In this document: positions 17,174-27,067 of the stretch, in pieces
Layout of the letters: the number at the start of each line of letters is the position of its first letter
Position numbering within the stretch: position 1 is the stretch's first letter
From: Halovulum dunhuangense
GTDB lineage: Bacteria > Pseudomonadota > Alphaproteobacteria > Rhodobacterales > Rhodobacteraceae
NCBI RefSeq assembly: GCF_013093415.1
Contig: NZ_JABFBC010000001.1
Span: 1,736,001-1,800,000, forward strand
DNA: 64,000 nucleotides
Direction of reading: 5' to 3'
Notes under the pieces: generated by a model
Seen by the model: only the letters and a program-made list of their open reading frames with translations
Databases searched by the model: none
Told to the model about the DNA's origin: nothing
Translations under genes and position numbers: made by a program

Positions 17174-17836
17174 GTGTCCGAGACTGCCCAGCCTGCCCGC
17201 CGTGGATTGCTGATCATCCTGTCCTCGCCCTCGGGGGCGGGGAAATCCACGCTCTCGCGCCGGCTGCGCGGCTGGGATCCGCGGATCACCTTTTCCGTCT
17301 CGGCCACCACGCGGCCCCCGCGCCCCGGAGAGATCGACGGCCAGGACTACCATTTCATGAGTGTCGAGCGCTTCCGCCAGACCGTGGCCGAGGGGCGGAT
17401 GCTGGAACATGCCGAGGTGTTCGGGAACTTCTACGGCTCGCCGCAGGAGCCGGTCGAGAAGGCCATCAATGCGGGCCATGACGTGCTGTTCGACGTGGAC
17501 TGGCAGGGCGGCCAGCAGATCCGCGAAAGCAGCCTCGGGCACCAGGTGGTGTCGATCTTCCTGCTGCCGCCCTCGATCGCGGAACTCGCCGCAAGGCTGC
17601 GCGCCCGCGGGCAGGACAGCGCCGAGGTGATCGCGGGCAGGATGCGCAAGAGCCGCGACGAGATCAGCCACTGGGCCGAGTATGATTACGTCCTGGTGAA
17701 CGAGGACCTGGCGCTCTGCGAGGAACATCTGCGCGCCATCGTCACCGCCGAGCGACTGCGTCGCACCCGCCAGCCGGGGCTGGTGGGCCACGTCAAGGCG
17801 CTGAACGAGGAATTCGAGAAGGGGGTCGGCATATGA
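17174..17836 (+). CDS. gmk: Guanylate kinase
   Basis: This 220-residue cytoplasmic enzyme converts GMP to GDP. The P-loop PSGAGKST is at residues 19-26, and the GMP-binding region [18 protein letters not shown] follows. The GTG start at 17174 is chosen because GGAG (17160-17163) overlaps the yicC stop at correct spacing, and a longer in-frame start would lie inside yicC. The gene's stop overlaps the ATG of the next gene by 4 bp (ATGA). Confidence 0.95.
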   Translation: MSETAQPARRGLLIILSSPSGAGKSTLSRRLRGWDPRITFSVSATTRPPRPGEIDGQDYHFMSVERFRQTVAEGRMLEHAEVFGNFYGSPQEPVEKAINAGHDVLFDVDWQGGQQIRESSLGHQVVSIFLLPPSIAELAARLRARGQDSAEVIAGRMRKSRDEISHWAEYDYVLVNEDLALCEEHLRAIVTAERLRRTRQPGLVGHVKALNEEFEKGVGI

Positions 17837-18375
17837 GCGGGCTTTACGATCTGGACGGCGTCTCGCCGCATCTGCCGGAGGATGGCGACGTCTGGGTGGC
17901 GCCGGGGGCAGCGCTGATCGGCGACGTGGTGATGGAAAGCGGCAGCTCGGTCTGGTTCAACGCCGTGCTGCGCGGCGACAACGAGCGGATCCACCTGGGG
18001 CGCGGCTCGAACATCCAGGAAAACTGCGTGCTGCACACCGATCCCGGCTATCCGCTGACCATCGGCGCGGACTGCACCATCGGCCACAAGGCGATGCTGC
18101 ATGGCTGCACCATCGGCGACGGCGCGCTGATCGGGATGGGGGCGACCATCCTGAACGGGGCGGTGATCGGGGCGGGCTGCCTGATCGGTGCGGGCGCGCT
18201 GGTGACCGAAGGCAAGCGGATCCCGCCGGGATCGCTGGTGATGGGGGCGCCGGGCAAGGTGGTGCGCGAGCTGGACGAAACCGCCCGCGCGGGGCTTGTC
18301 GCCTCGGCCGAGCGGTATCAGGCCAACATGCGCCGCTTTCGCGCGGGCCTGCGCCCGGCCATGCTGAAGGCCTGA
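17833..18375 (+). CDS. Gamma-carbonic-anhydrase-family hexapeptide protein
   Basis: This 180-residue left-handed beta-helix is built of isoleucine-rich hexapeptide turns ([44 protein letters not shown]). Three histidines in the expected positions (His68, His85, His90) could bind a divalent metal as in the gamma-CA/PaaY group. Whether it hydrates CO2 is unknown, and many relatives are thioesterases or uncharacterised. It is coupled to gmk by a 4-bp overlap. Confidence 0.9.
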   Translation: MSGLYDLDGVSPHLPEDGDVWVAPGAALIGDVVMESGSSVWFNAVLRGDNERIHLGRGSNIQENCVLHTDPGYPLTIGADCTIGHKAMLHGCTIGDGALIGMGATILNGAVIGAGCLIGAGALVTEGKRIPPGSLVMGAPGKVVRELDETARAGLVASAERYQANMRRFRAGLRPAMLKA

Positions 18376-18385
18376 GCCGCGCCGC

Positions 18386-18991
18386 CTAGAGGCGCCTGAG
18401 ATCGAGGCTCATCCCGTTCTCGCGCGTCGCACGGGTCGCACGCGCGCCGCGTGCCTGGAGAAGCTGGCCGAGCAGCAGGAACTGCACCTCCGCCGGACGG
18501 ACCCTGGCCTCCGCGTCCGGATGCTCGAGCAGGCGCCACAACGCCTCTGCGTCGCGCAGGCGGGGCGCGGTCGTCTCGATGCCGACCGCGCCGGCGGACA
18601 GGACCAGCCGCGTCTCGCCGCCCAGTGGCAGGCAATGCTCCTTGCACAGAAGCGCCAGCAGCGCCGCCTTTGCGGTGGTGCGCGGCAGCTCGGAACCCTC
18701 GACGGTCAGCACCAGTTTCCATCTTCCGCTGACCAGCGCACCCAGGATCGGGCGCAACTCGGCCAGCGCGACGCGGTCCTGCGGCGCGGCATCGCCGAAG
18801 GCGAGTCGGAACAGGCGCAATTTCTGCACCGTGGCGTTGACGCTGTCGGCGATCAGTTCAAGTTCGGGCGCAGCGGTGGTCCGGCCAAGGCACGAAAGCA
18901 GCTCCACGCCGTTTCCGATCGCGCCGACCGGGTTTACAAGGTCATGGCAGATGCGCGAGGAGACGAGGCCGGTCAGGTCCGGATGGGTCAA
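18386..18991 (-). CDS. chpT: Histidine phosphotransferase ChpT
   Basis: This 201-residue dimeric phosphotransferase relays phosphate from the CckA hybrid kinase to CtrA in alphaproteobacteria. The phospho-accepting His16 lies in SSRICHDLVNPVGAIGNGVE, and the C-terminal half is a degenerate kinase ATPase fold. The family is confined to alphaproteobacteria, which supports the taxonomic call. In Rhodobacterales the CckA-ChpT-CtrA relay mostly controls motility, gene transfer agents and quorum-linked traits. It is convergent with the carbonic-anhydrase-like gene (10 bp apart). Confidence 0.93.
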   Translation of the reverse strand: MTHPDLTGLVSSRICHDLVNPVGAIGNGVELLSCLGRTTAAPELELIADSVNATVQKLRLFRLAFGDAAPQDRVALAELRPILGALVSGRWKLVLTVEGSELPRTTAKAALLALLCKEHCLPLGGETRLVLSAGAVGIETTAPRLRDAEALWRLLEHPDAEARVRPAEVQFLLLGQLLQARGARATRATRENGMSLDLRRL

Positions 18992-19023
18992 GGGCGGTCT
19001 CCCGACGGGTGAAAGGAACAGGG

Positions 19024-19209
19024 ATGGCGATGAACGAGTTTCTGGAGCCCGGCTCCTTCGTGCGGCATCCCGACATGCCCGACTGGGGTCTCGGGCAGGT
19101 TCAGTCCGTGGTCGGCCACAGGATCACCGTGAACTTCGAGCATGTGGGAAAGGTGGTCATCGATGGCACCCGCATCCTTCTCGTCCCGGAATTCCTGCCT
19201 CGCCAATAG
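19024..19209 (+). CDS. DUF3553 small protein
   Basis: This 61-residue protein has the DUF3553 pattern: FVRHPDMPDWGLGQVQSV, HRITVNFEHVGKVVI and a C-terminal LVPEF. Similar short beta-barrel folds occur in the RNA-polymerase-interacting CarD/UvrD-tail group, suggesting a nucleic-acid or polymerase contact, but no function is established. The inner ATG at 19024 has AAAGGA 8 bp upstream. It lies divergent from chpT. Confidence 0.8.
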   Translation: MAMNEFLEPGSFVRHPDMPDWGLGQVQSVVGHRITVNFEHVGKVVIDGTRILLVPEFLPRQ

Positions 19210-19230
19210 TGAAATCGTCCCACATTTCAC
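19209..19230. promoter_or_regulatory. 7-bp perfect inverted repeat before olsB
   Basis: GTGAAAT and ATTTCAC are separated by 8 bp. The repeat starts at the last base of the DUF3553 stop codon and lies 134 bp upstream of olsB. It may be an operator for olsBA or a weak hairpin at the end of the previous transcript. Confidence 0.35.
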
Positions 19231-19363
19231 AACCATAAGGTGAGTCCGGCGTTCCGGGCAAGATCCTTTCCCGGAATGACCCGACGGTGCGGCACCGCGT
19301 CTCATGTTGCATGCACGGGTCCGACTTCGTAAGACCGAGCACGGCAGTCACGTTCGGGGAGCC

Positions 19364-20149
19364 ATGGAACTCGACACCAAACGCTTCGAGATCCGCATTG
19401 CAGCCAGCGACGAGGATATCGCCGCGGCCCAGCGGCTGCGCTACCGCGTCTTCGTCGAGGAGATGGGCGCGCCCGCCGCCTCTGCCGACCATGCGCGGCG
19501 GCTGGAAAAGGACGCCTTCGATCCGTTCTTCGACCACCTGATCCTGATCGACAGGGCGACACCGGTGGCCGATCCGCTGGACCGGGTGGCGGCCGTCTAC
19601 CGACTGCTGCCGGGCGACCGCGCGCGGGCGGCGGGGGGCTTCTACAGCGCCAGCGAATACGACCTGTCGCGGATCGAGGCGCTGGGCCGCAAGACAGTCG
19701 AACTTGGCCGCTCCTGCGTGGCCGCGCCCTATCGCGGCGGCATTGCCATGCATCTCATGTGGAACGCGCTGGCCGAATACGTCCTGTCGCGCGAGATCGA
19801 GATCCTGTTCGGCGTGGCCTCGTTTCACGGCACCGACCCTGACGCCATCGCGCCCGCGCTGTCCTGGCTGCATCACCACCACCTCGCGCCCGACGATCTG
19901 CGCGTGCGCGCCCGTCCCGAGGGTTTCGTGGACATGGACCTCGTGCCCGAGGACAGGCTGGATCGCGTCGAGGCGCTGGCGCAGATCCCGGCGCTGATCA
20001 AGGCCTATCTGCGGCTGGGCGGCTTCGTGGGCGAGGGGGCCTTCATCGACCGGGACTTCAACACCATCGATGTCTGCCTGCTGATGGATACGGCCCGCAT
20101 GGCCGAGAAGTATCACGCCTTCTATACGCGGAGCTTCGCGCGGAAATGA
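19364..20149 (+). CDS. olsB: Ornithine-acyl-ACP N-acyltransferase
   Basis: This 261-residue GNAT-fold enzyme adds a 3-hydroxyacyl chain from ACP to ornithine, giving lyso-ornithine lipid. Family features are RYRVFVEEMGA near the N-terminus, VELGRSCVAAPYRGG (acyl-carrier binding core), LFGVASFHGTDP and the C-terminal GGFVGEGAFIDRDFNTIDV. The start at 19364 follows GGGGAG. Its stop overlaps the olsA ATG by 4 bp. In other bacteria this lipid pathway is induced by phosphate limitation, but no clear Pho box was found here. Confidence 0.93.
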   Translation: MELDTKRFEIRIAASDEDIAAAQRLRYRVFVEEMGAPAASADHARRLEKDAFDPFFDHLILIDRATPVADPLDRVAAVYRLLPGDRARAAGGFYSASEYDLSRIEALGRKTVELGRSCVAAPYRGGIAMHLMWNALAEYVLSREIEILFGVASFHGTDPDAIAPALSWLHHHHLAPDDLRVRARPEGFVDMDLVPEDRLDRVEALAQIPALIKAYLRLGGFVGEGAFIDRDFNTIDVCLLMDTARMAEKYHAFYTRSFARK

Positions 20150-20994
20150 GCGTGACCTGGAACGGTGCAGCGCCCGAGCGGGTGCGCGCGCCCTGCGTGA
20201 CCGAGCGTCTGCGCATGGTGCTGCGCGCCCTGGCGCTGGTCCTTGTCACCTATCTCGGCATTCCTTTCGTGGTGCTGTTCAACCTGGTCGAGCGTGCGGC
20301 CCCGCTGGGCGTCGCGCACCGCATCGCGTGCCTGTGGGGGCGCATCTGCCTGTGGCTCTGCGGGGTCCGGGTGCTTGCGCGCGGCACGCCCATGCGCGGG
20401 GGGGGCGCGGTGGTCGCGAACCATGCCGGCTGGATCGACATCTTCACGCTGCTGACCGCGGACCGGGTCTATTTCGTCTCCAAGGCGGAAGTGGCGGGCT
20501 GGCCGCTGGTGGGCTGGCTGTCGCGCCAGATCGGGACCGTCTACATCGACCGAAGGCGCACGTCGTCGAAGGCGCAGGCCGCCATGCTGCACGACCGGCT
20601 TGCCCGCGGCGACCGGCTCTGCTTCTTCCCCGAAGGCACCTCCACCGACGGGCGGCGGGTGCTGCCCTTCAAGTCGACGCTGTTCGCCCCCTTTACCGCC
20701 GAGGGCCTGCGCGACGAATTGTGGGTGCAGCCGGTCAGCATCGTCTACCACCCCGCGCCGGACCTGCCGCGCAGCTTCTACGGCTGGTGGGGAGAGATGC
20801 CGCTCGGGCCGCATCTGAAGGCGGTCTTTGCCCTGTCGCGCGGCGGCGTGGCCGAAGTGATCCACCATCCGCCCCTGCGTGCCGCCGATTTCGCCGACCG
20901 AAAGGCGCTGGCCGCCGCCTGCGAGGAAGCCGTGCGCGCGGGCGTCACGGCCGCGCTGGAGGCCGCGCTAGAGACTGGCCGCGATCCTGCCTAG
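20146..20994 (+). CDS. olsA: Lyso-ornithine lipid O-acyltransferase
   Basis: This 282-residue membrane-bound PlsC-type acyltransferase completes ornithine lipid by esterifying the hydroxyl of the first acyl chain. A hydrophobic N-terminal helix (about 25-48) precedes the catalytic motif NHAGWID (HxxxxD type), VYIDRRR, and the glycerophosphate-binding-like FFPEGTSTDGRRVLPFK. Coupling with olsB fixes the assignment over a general plsC. The 3' end overlaps the convergent thiE-like gene by 27 bp. Confidence 0.92.
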   Translation: MSVTWNGAAPERVRAPCVTERLRMVLRALALVLVTYLGIPFVVLFNLVERAAPLGVAHRIACLWGRICLWLCGVRVLARGTPMRGGGAVVANHAGWIDIFTLLTADRVYFVSKAEVAGWPLVGWLSRQIGTVYIDRRRTSSKAQAAMLHDRLARGDRLCFFPEGTSTDGRRVLPFKSTLFAPFTAEGLRDELWVQPVSIVYHPAPDLPRSFYGWWGEMPLGPHLKAVFALSRGGVAEVIHHPPLRAADFADRKALAAACEEAVRAGVTAALEAALETGRDPA

Positions 20995-21594
20995 CGCCGC
21001 TGCCGGTCCATCCCCTGCGGCCCAGATCTCGTCCGACAGGCAGATGAAATCGGTATAGGGCAGCAAGCCCGCGAGCGCCGCGCCGGCCAGCCCGCCCTCG
21101 GCCACGACCGGGATCTCGATCATTTCGGACCACCACTGGAAGAGTTCCGGCTCTGCCACGGTCCCGTCGCCCAGAAGCGTGTCGGCACTGACGGGTCCGA
21201 AGGCGATGTAGTCCGCGCCCAGCTCTCCGGCGGTCATCCCGGCATGGCGCGAGGTGCCGCAGAACGCGCCCAGGATGGCCTCCTTGCCCAGCAGCTTGCG
21301 CACCTCCTTCACGCGGCGCGCGCCGTCGGTCAGGTGCACGCCATCGAGTCCCAGCCGCTCCACCAGCCGGAAGTGGTCGTCGATCACCAGCGGAATGTCG
21401 CGGGCATGGGCGATCTCGCGCAGCATGTCGGCGGCGCGGGACAGGTCGTCCTCGTCCCGGGTCGCCAGCGACAGGCGCAGGCAGGCGACCGGCGCCGCGT
21501 CGAGCGCCGCTTTCAGGGGCGTCTCGAAGCCCGACAACTCGAAGGCGGGCGGCGTGGCAAGATAGATCTTCGGCGGCTCACGGTCTTCGGTCAT
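20968..21594 (-). CDS. ThiE/TenI-family thiamine-phosphate synthase-like protein
   Basis: This 208-residue TIM barrel has LRLSLATRDEDDL at the position of the ThiE first strand, then IPLVIDDHFRLVERLGLDGVHL (LVIDDHFRLA-like), AFCGTSRHAGMTAGELGADYIAFGPV and PVVAEGGL. The motifs equivalent to substrate-binding Lys and phosphate loops are partly changed (SRHAGMTA for the usual S-x-H-x-x-x-E-A). A divergent ThiE or a TenI-like regulator is possible. No other thiamine genes are adjacent. Confidence 0.78.
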   Translation of the reverse strand: MTEDREPPKIYLATPPAFELSGFETPLKAALDAAPVACLRLSLATRDEDDLSRAADMLREIAHARDIPLVIDDHFRLVERLGLDGVHLTDGARRVKEVRKLLGKEAILGAFCGTSRHAGMTAGELGADYIAFGPVSADTLLGDGTVAEPELFQWWSEMIEIPVVAEGGLAGAALAGLLPYTDFICLSDEIWAAGDGPAAALGRIAASL

Positions 21595-21690
21595 CGGGGC
21601 ACCCCTCGGTTTCGCGCGCTTCTATCGCGGGGCAGGGCGCGGGTCCAGCACGGGCTTGCGCGGGTCGGCGTGGTGCAGCACTCTCGGGCC

Positions 21691-22305
21691 ATGGACAGTC
21701 GCATCGGATATCGCGGGCCCGGCATGATGGGCCACAATGACGGCCCGCCGCTCGATGCGGGGGCAAGCTGGCGCCGCTTTGCCTGGAAGAAGGCGCGCGC
21801 GGAACTCCTGGGGCCGCGGCTGCCCGTGGAAGTGATCCGCCGCAGGGTCGTCCGCGCAAGGGAGTTGGGTCTTGCCTACCCCGATTATGCCGCGATCCTG
21901 CTCGGCTCGGGGCGGGACATCACGGCCTTTCTCTTCACCTGCGAGGCGATCGGCCTGCGCCTGGCCCGGCGACTGGACCTGCCCGAGCCGTCGCGCGCAA
22001 GGCTTGCATCGCTCATCCGCTGCGAGCGCGCGATCCTTGCGCCCGAAGGCGAGGCGCCGGGCGATTTCGCCGCCGAGTTGCAGGAAGTGTCCGGCCTGAC
22101 CTTCGTTGCCGGCGCGGCGCCCGCGCCCGCGGCAAGCTGGGGCGAAAGCCGGGCGGCGCTGCTGGACCTGCTCGGGTCGGCCGGCCTGCCCGCGAACGCG
22201 GTGGTCATGGTCGGCACGCGCCCCCTTGAGTCGCGCTGGGCCGAGGCGGCGGCGCTTGCGCGCTTCCTGCCGGCCGAGAAGTGGCAGGGCGCGGCGGCGG
22301 TCTGA
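21691..22305 (+). CDS. Conserved alphaproteobacterial protein, unknown function
   Basis: This 204-residue soluble protein has an N-terminal MMGHNDGPPLDAG motif that I have seen at the start of many short alphaproteobacterial proteins. It is followed by a basic WRRFAWKKARAELLGPRLP helix and a predominantly helical body. No catalytic or membrane motif is evident. Either ATG 21691 or the pair at 21724/21727 could be the start. No ribosome site is convincing. It is divergent from the thiE-like gene and converges on eno. Confidence 0.6.
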   Translation: MDSRIGYRGPGMMGHNDGPPLDAGASWRRFAWKKARAELLGPRLPVEVIRRRVVRARELGLAYPDYAAILLGSGRDITAFLFTCEAIGLRLARRLDLPEPSRARLASLIRCERAILAPEGEAPGDFAAELQEVSGLTFVAGAAPAPAASWGESRAALLDLLGSAGLPANAVVMVGTRPLESRWAEAAALARFLPAEKWQGAAAV

Positions 22306-22326
22306 TCCGCCACGCCCCGGGGGCAT

Positions 22327-23727
<1,401 letters not shown>

Positions 23728-23774
23728 ATCCGGCGCCGCAACTTCCGCGCCGTCCGGGCAGGCGCGCCGGCGTC

Positions 23775-24593
23775 TCAGCCGCGCTCGCGCGCCTTGGCCG
23801 CATGCCAGAGCGCGTCCATCTCGGCAAGGCTCGCATCGGACGGCGTGCGCCCCTCGGCTTCAAGCGCCGCCTCGATCGCGGCGAAGCGGCGGGTGAACTT
23901 CGCGTTGGTCCGCCTCAGCGCCGCCTCGGGGTCGACACCCAGGTGCCGGCCCAGGTTCACCATCACGAACAGCAGGTCGCCGAACTCGTCCTCGATCCGG
24001 TCGGGGTCGGTGCCCTCGCTGACCTCGGCCAGTTCGTGCGCCTCCTCGACGATCTTGGCAAGCACGTCGCGGCGGTCGGTCCAGTCGAAGCCCACCCGCG
24101 CCGCGCGCTTCTGCAGCTTGAGCGCGCGCAGCAGCGCAGGCAGCCCCAGCGCCACCCCGTCCAGCACGCCCGCCGGCCCCGCGCCGGCGCGCTCGGCCGC
24201 CTTTATCTTCTCCCAGTCCTGCACCTGCTGCTCGGCCGACTTGTCGCGGCTCTCGTCGCCGAAGACATGGGGATGGCGGCGGATCATCTTCTCGGCCACG
24301 TCCCCCGCCACGGCGTCGAAATCGAACAGCCCGTCCTCTTCGGCCATGCGGGCGTGATAGACCACCTGCAACAGCAGGTCGCCCAGCTCGCCCCGCAATT
24401 CGCCGAAGGCGCTGCGTTCGATCGCGTCGGCCACCTCGTAGGCCTCCTCGATCGTGTAGGGCGCGATGCTCGCATAGGTCTGCTCGATGTCCCAGGGGCA
24501 GCCCCCCTCGGGGTCGCGCAGCCGCGCCATGATCGCCACCAGCCGCGCCATCGGCGCGCGGGGCAGTCCGTGTTCGTCGATGTCCTTGTTCAT
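23775..24593 (-). CDS. mazG: Nucleoside triphosphate pyrophosphohydrolase MazG
   Basis: This 272-residue cytoplasmic enzyme hydrolyses (d)NTPs, including damaged nucleotides, to monophosphates. The tandem MazG repeats are visible: GGCPWDIEQTYASIAPYTIEEAYEV with ELGDLLLQVVYHARMAEE in the first half, and VEEAHELAEV with EFGDLLFVMVNLGRHLGVDPE in the second, both carrying the ExxE/ExxD metal motifs. The length agrees with E. coli MazG. It is followed by repeat copy B and divergent from the M20 peptidase. Confidence 0.95.
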   Translation of the reverse strand: MNKDIDEHGLPRAPMARLVAIMARLRDPEGGCPWDIEQTYASIAPYTIEEAYEVADAIERSAFGELRGELGDLLLQVVYHARMAEEDGLFDFDAVAGDVAEKMIRRHPHVFGDESRDKSAEQQVQDWEKIKAAERAGAGPAGVLDGVALGLPALLRALKLQKRAARVGFDWTDRRDVLAKIVEEAHELAEVSEGTDPDRIEDEFGDLLFVMVNLGRHLGVDPEAALRRTNAKFTRRFAAIEAALEAEGRTPSDASLAEMDALWHAAKARERG

Positions 24594-24691
24594 GCCGCTC
24601 CCTTACGCGCAGCCGCGGAGCGGTGCAATTCCCGGTTGCCCCGGTCCCGTGCGGCGCGTCATAACGGTGTGACGCCAGAGAAAGGAAGATC

Positions 24692-25858
24692 ATGCCCGTT
24701 CTGAACCGCATCGCCCAGTTCCAGGAAGAGATGACGGCGTGGCGCCAGCATATCCACGCCAATCCCGAGCTTCTGTTCGACACGGTCGAGACTGCCGCCT
24801 TCGTGGCCGCGCGGCTGCGCGAGTTCGGCGTGGACGAGGTGCATACCGGCATCGCGCGGAACGGCGTGGTGGGCATCCTGCGCGGCCAGGGCGAGGGGCC
24901 GGTGATCGGCCTGCGCGCCGACATGGACGCGCTTCCCATCGAAGAGGCGCGCGACCTGCCCTACCGGTCGCAGACCCCTGGCAAGATGCATGCCTGCGGC
25001 CATGACGGGCACACGACCATGCTTCTCGGGGCTGCGAAATACCTGGCCGAGACGCGGAATTTCAGCGGGTCCGTGGCGCTGATCTTCCAGCCCGCCGAAG
25101 AAGGCGGTGGCGGGGCGCGGGTCATGCTCGAGGAGGGGCTTCTCGAGCGTTTCGGCATCTCGCAGGTCTATGGCATGCACAACTGGCCCGGCCTGCCCGT
25201 GGGCCGGATCGAGATGAACCGTGGCGCGACGATGGCCGCGGCCGACCAGTTCGACATCCGCATCCGCGTGAACGGCGCCCATGCCGCCTGGCCGCACCTG
25301 TCGGCCGATCCCATCGTGACGGGGGCCGCGATCGTCCAGTCGCTGCAATCGGTCGTGGCGCGCAGCGTCGATCCGCACCAGCCGGTGGTGGTGTCCGTGA
25401 CCCAGTTCCAGGCCGGCAACACCCACAACGTGATCCCGGCCTCGGCGCATCTGAAGGGCACCGTGCGCACCATGGACGAGAGCGTGCGCAAGGACGTGGC
25501 CGCCCGCATCCGCCGCATCGCCGAAAGCGTGGCCGAGGCCCATGGCGCCGAGGTCGAGGTGGATTACCGCTGGGGCTATCCCGCCACCGTCAACGACGAC
25601 CGGGCTGTGAGCTTCGCGCTCGATGTCGCGGGCGAGGTGGTCGGAGCCGGGAACGCCTCCGAGGGGCATTCCCCGCAAATGGGGGCCGAGGATTTCGGCT
25701 ACATGCTTCAGAAGCGCCCTGGCGCCTATGTCTTCATCGGCAATGGCGACAGCGCGGGGCTGCACCATCCCGAATACGACTTCAACGACGCGGTCTCGCC
25801 GGTGGGCGCGTCCTTCCTTGCAAGGCTGGTCGAGCGCGCGCAGCCGGTCGCGCGCTAG
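24692..25858 (+). CDS. M20-family amidohydrolase (hippurate hydrolase-like)
   Basis: This 388-residue di-metal hydrolase is of the N-acyl-amino-acid/aminobenzoyl-glutamate type. Landmarks are RQHIHANPELLFD, GLRADMDALPI, the metal motif HACGHDGHTTMLLGAAKYLAE, QPAEEGGGGARVMLEEG, the dimerisation strand MNRGATMAAADQFDIRI and the C-terminal GAEDFGYMLQ. The likely role is release of amino acids from N-acyl conjugates, but the substrate is not determinable. The stop lies within the first copy of a tandem repeat shared with the convergent P450. Confidence 0.92.
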   Translation: MPVLNRIAQFQEEMTAWRQHIHANPELLFDTVETAAFVAARLREFGVDEVHTGIARNGVVGILRGQGEGPVIGLRADMDALPIEEARDLPYRSQTPGKMHACGHDGHTTMLLGAAKYLAETRNFSGSVALIFQPAEEGGGGARVMLEEGLLERFGISQVYGMHNWPGLPVGRIEMNRGATMAAADQFDIRIRVNGAHAAWPHLSADPIVTGAAIVQSLQSVVARSVDPHQPVVVSVTQFQAGNTHNVIPASAHLKGTVRTMDESVRKDVAARIRRIAESVAEAHGAEVEVDYRWGYPATVNDDRAVSFALDVAGEVVGAGNASEGHSPQMGAEDFGYMLQKRPGAYVFIGNGDSAGLHHPEYDFNDAVSPVGASFLARLVERAQPVAR

Positions 25859-25899
25859 GCGCGCGCCGGAAGCAGTCGCGCGCTAAGGCGCGCGCCGGA
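25847..25899. repeat. Tandem 24/25-bp repeat holding both convergent stop codons
   Basis: Two copies beginning GTCGCGCGCTA and ending GGCGCGCGCCGGA lie 28 bp apart (25847-25870 and 25875-25899) and differ by one inserted A. Copy 1 supplies the TAG of the peptidase. Copy 2, read on the minus strand, supplies the TAG of the P450. Each contains the self-complementary GGCGCGCGCC. Confidence 0.8.
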
Positions 25900-27067
25900 C
25901 CCGCAGCGCGGTCAGCCCGTGGAAATGGTAGCGGTCCGCATAGCGCGGGCCGCCCTCCAGGGAAAGGCGCGGCAGGCGCTGGAACAGGATCGGCAGCGCG
26001 ATCTCGATCTCGGCGCGGGCCAATGGCGCGCCCACGCAGAAATGGATGCCGGCGCCCAGCGACGTGTGCGGCCCTGCGGGCCGGGTGGGATCGAAGCGCG
26101 ATGGCTCGGGAAAGGCAGCCGCGTCGCGGTTGGCGGCGGCCAGCAGCAGCCCCACCTCGTCGCCGGGGGCGAAGCGGTGGCCGGCGATCTCGGCCTCCTC
26201 GGTGCAGAAGCGGGTGAACAGGTGCAGCGGCGGGTCGAAGCGCAGCACCTCCTCGCACAGGCGCGCGGGATCGCAGGACCGTGCATCCAGCCCCGCCTCC
26301 AGAAGCGCCTTCACGCCGTTGGCGATGCTGTGCACCGTCGCCTCGTGGCCCGCGTTCAACAGCAGGACCAGCGTCGCGATCATCTCGTCCTCGGTCAGCC
26401 GGTCGCCCGCGTCGCGCGCGGCGATCAGATCCGAGATCAGGTCGTCCCGTGGCGCAAGGCGCCGCGCGGCGATCACCTCGGCCAGGCAGTCCGAGAATTC
26501 GGCGGCCGCCGTGCCCGCCGCCCGCTCGACCGCGCCGTCGCGCCGCGCCTGGTACATCGCGACCATCGCGTGCGACCAGTCCAGAAGCTGCGGCGCCATT
26601 TCCTCGGGCACGCCGATCAGCCGGGCGATGACGCGCACCGGCAGGGGTTCCGCAAAGCCGGTCAACAGGTCGAAGGTCTCGCCCTCGATCCGGTCGATCA
26701 ACTCGTGCGCCAGCGTAGCGATCCCATCGCGCTGGGCCGCCACCGCGCGCGAGGTGAAGGCCGACAGCACCAGCTTGCGCAGCCGCGTATGCGCGGGTGG
26801 TTCCAGCGACAGAAGCGAGCGGTCCTCGAGCCGCTGGAACGGCTCCAGGTGCGGCGGCACCGGCTTGCGCCGCGCGGGCGGCACCTCGCGCCCGAAGCGG
26901 CGGTCGCGCAGAAGGCTTGAGACCAGCGCATGATCCCCCGTGACCGGAAAGCCGTACTCCTCCCAGACGGCAAGCGGGCCCAGGGCGCGCAGCCGCTCGT
27001 AGAACGGATAGGGGTCCTGGACGAACCCGTCCTCCCGCGGCGATTGCAGGATGCGGGGCAGGCTCAC
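25883..27067 (-). CDS. Cytochrome P450
   Basis: This 394-residue soluble bacterial P450 is a heme monooxygenase. The I-helix is LLLNAGHEATVHS, the K-helix ExxR is EEVLR, the meander region is FDPTRPAGPHTSLGAG, and the heme-thiolate loop is HFCVGAPLARAE. The GTG start at 27067 overlaps the TGA of the PLP-enzyme gene (GTGA), so translation is coupled. No ferredoxin or reductase is adjacent, so redox partners must be shared. The substrate is unknown. Coupling to a sulfur-amino-acid-type enzyme suggests oxidation of an amino-acid-derived product. Confidence 0.93.
   Translation of the reverse strand: MSLPRILQSPREDGFVQDPYPFYERLRALGPLAVWEEYGFPVTGDHALVSSLLRDRRFGREVPPARRKPVPPHLEPFQRLEDRSLLSLEPPAHTRLRKLVLSAFTSRAVAAQRDGIATLAHELIDRIEGETFDLLTGFAEPLPVRVIARLIGVPEEMAPQLLDWSHAMVAMYQARRDGAVERAAGTAAAEFSDCLAEVIAARRLAPRDDLISDLIAARDAGDRLTEDEMIATLVLLLNAGHEATVHSIANGVKALLEAGLDARSCDPARLCEEVLRFDPPLHLFTRFCTEEAEIAGHRFAPGDEVGLLLAAANRDAAAFPEPSRFDPTRPAGPHTSLGAGIHFCVGAPLARAEIEIALPILFQRLPRLSLEGGPRYADRYHFHGLTALRVRRAP

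Noticed and set aside
25847-25899. CRISPR-like short repeat
   Set aside because: Only two adjacent units with 4 bp between them and no spacers; it is a simple tandem duplication.
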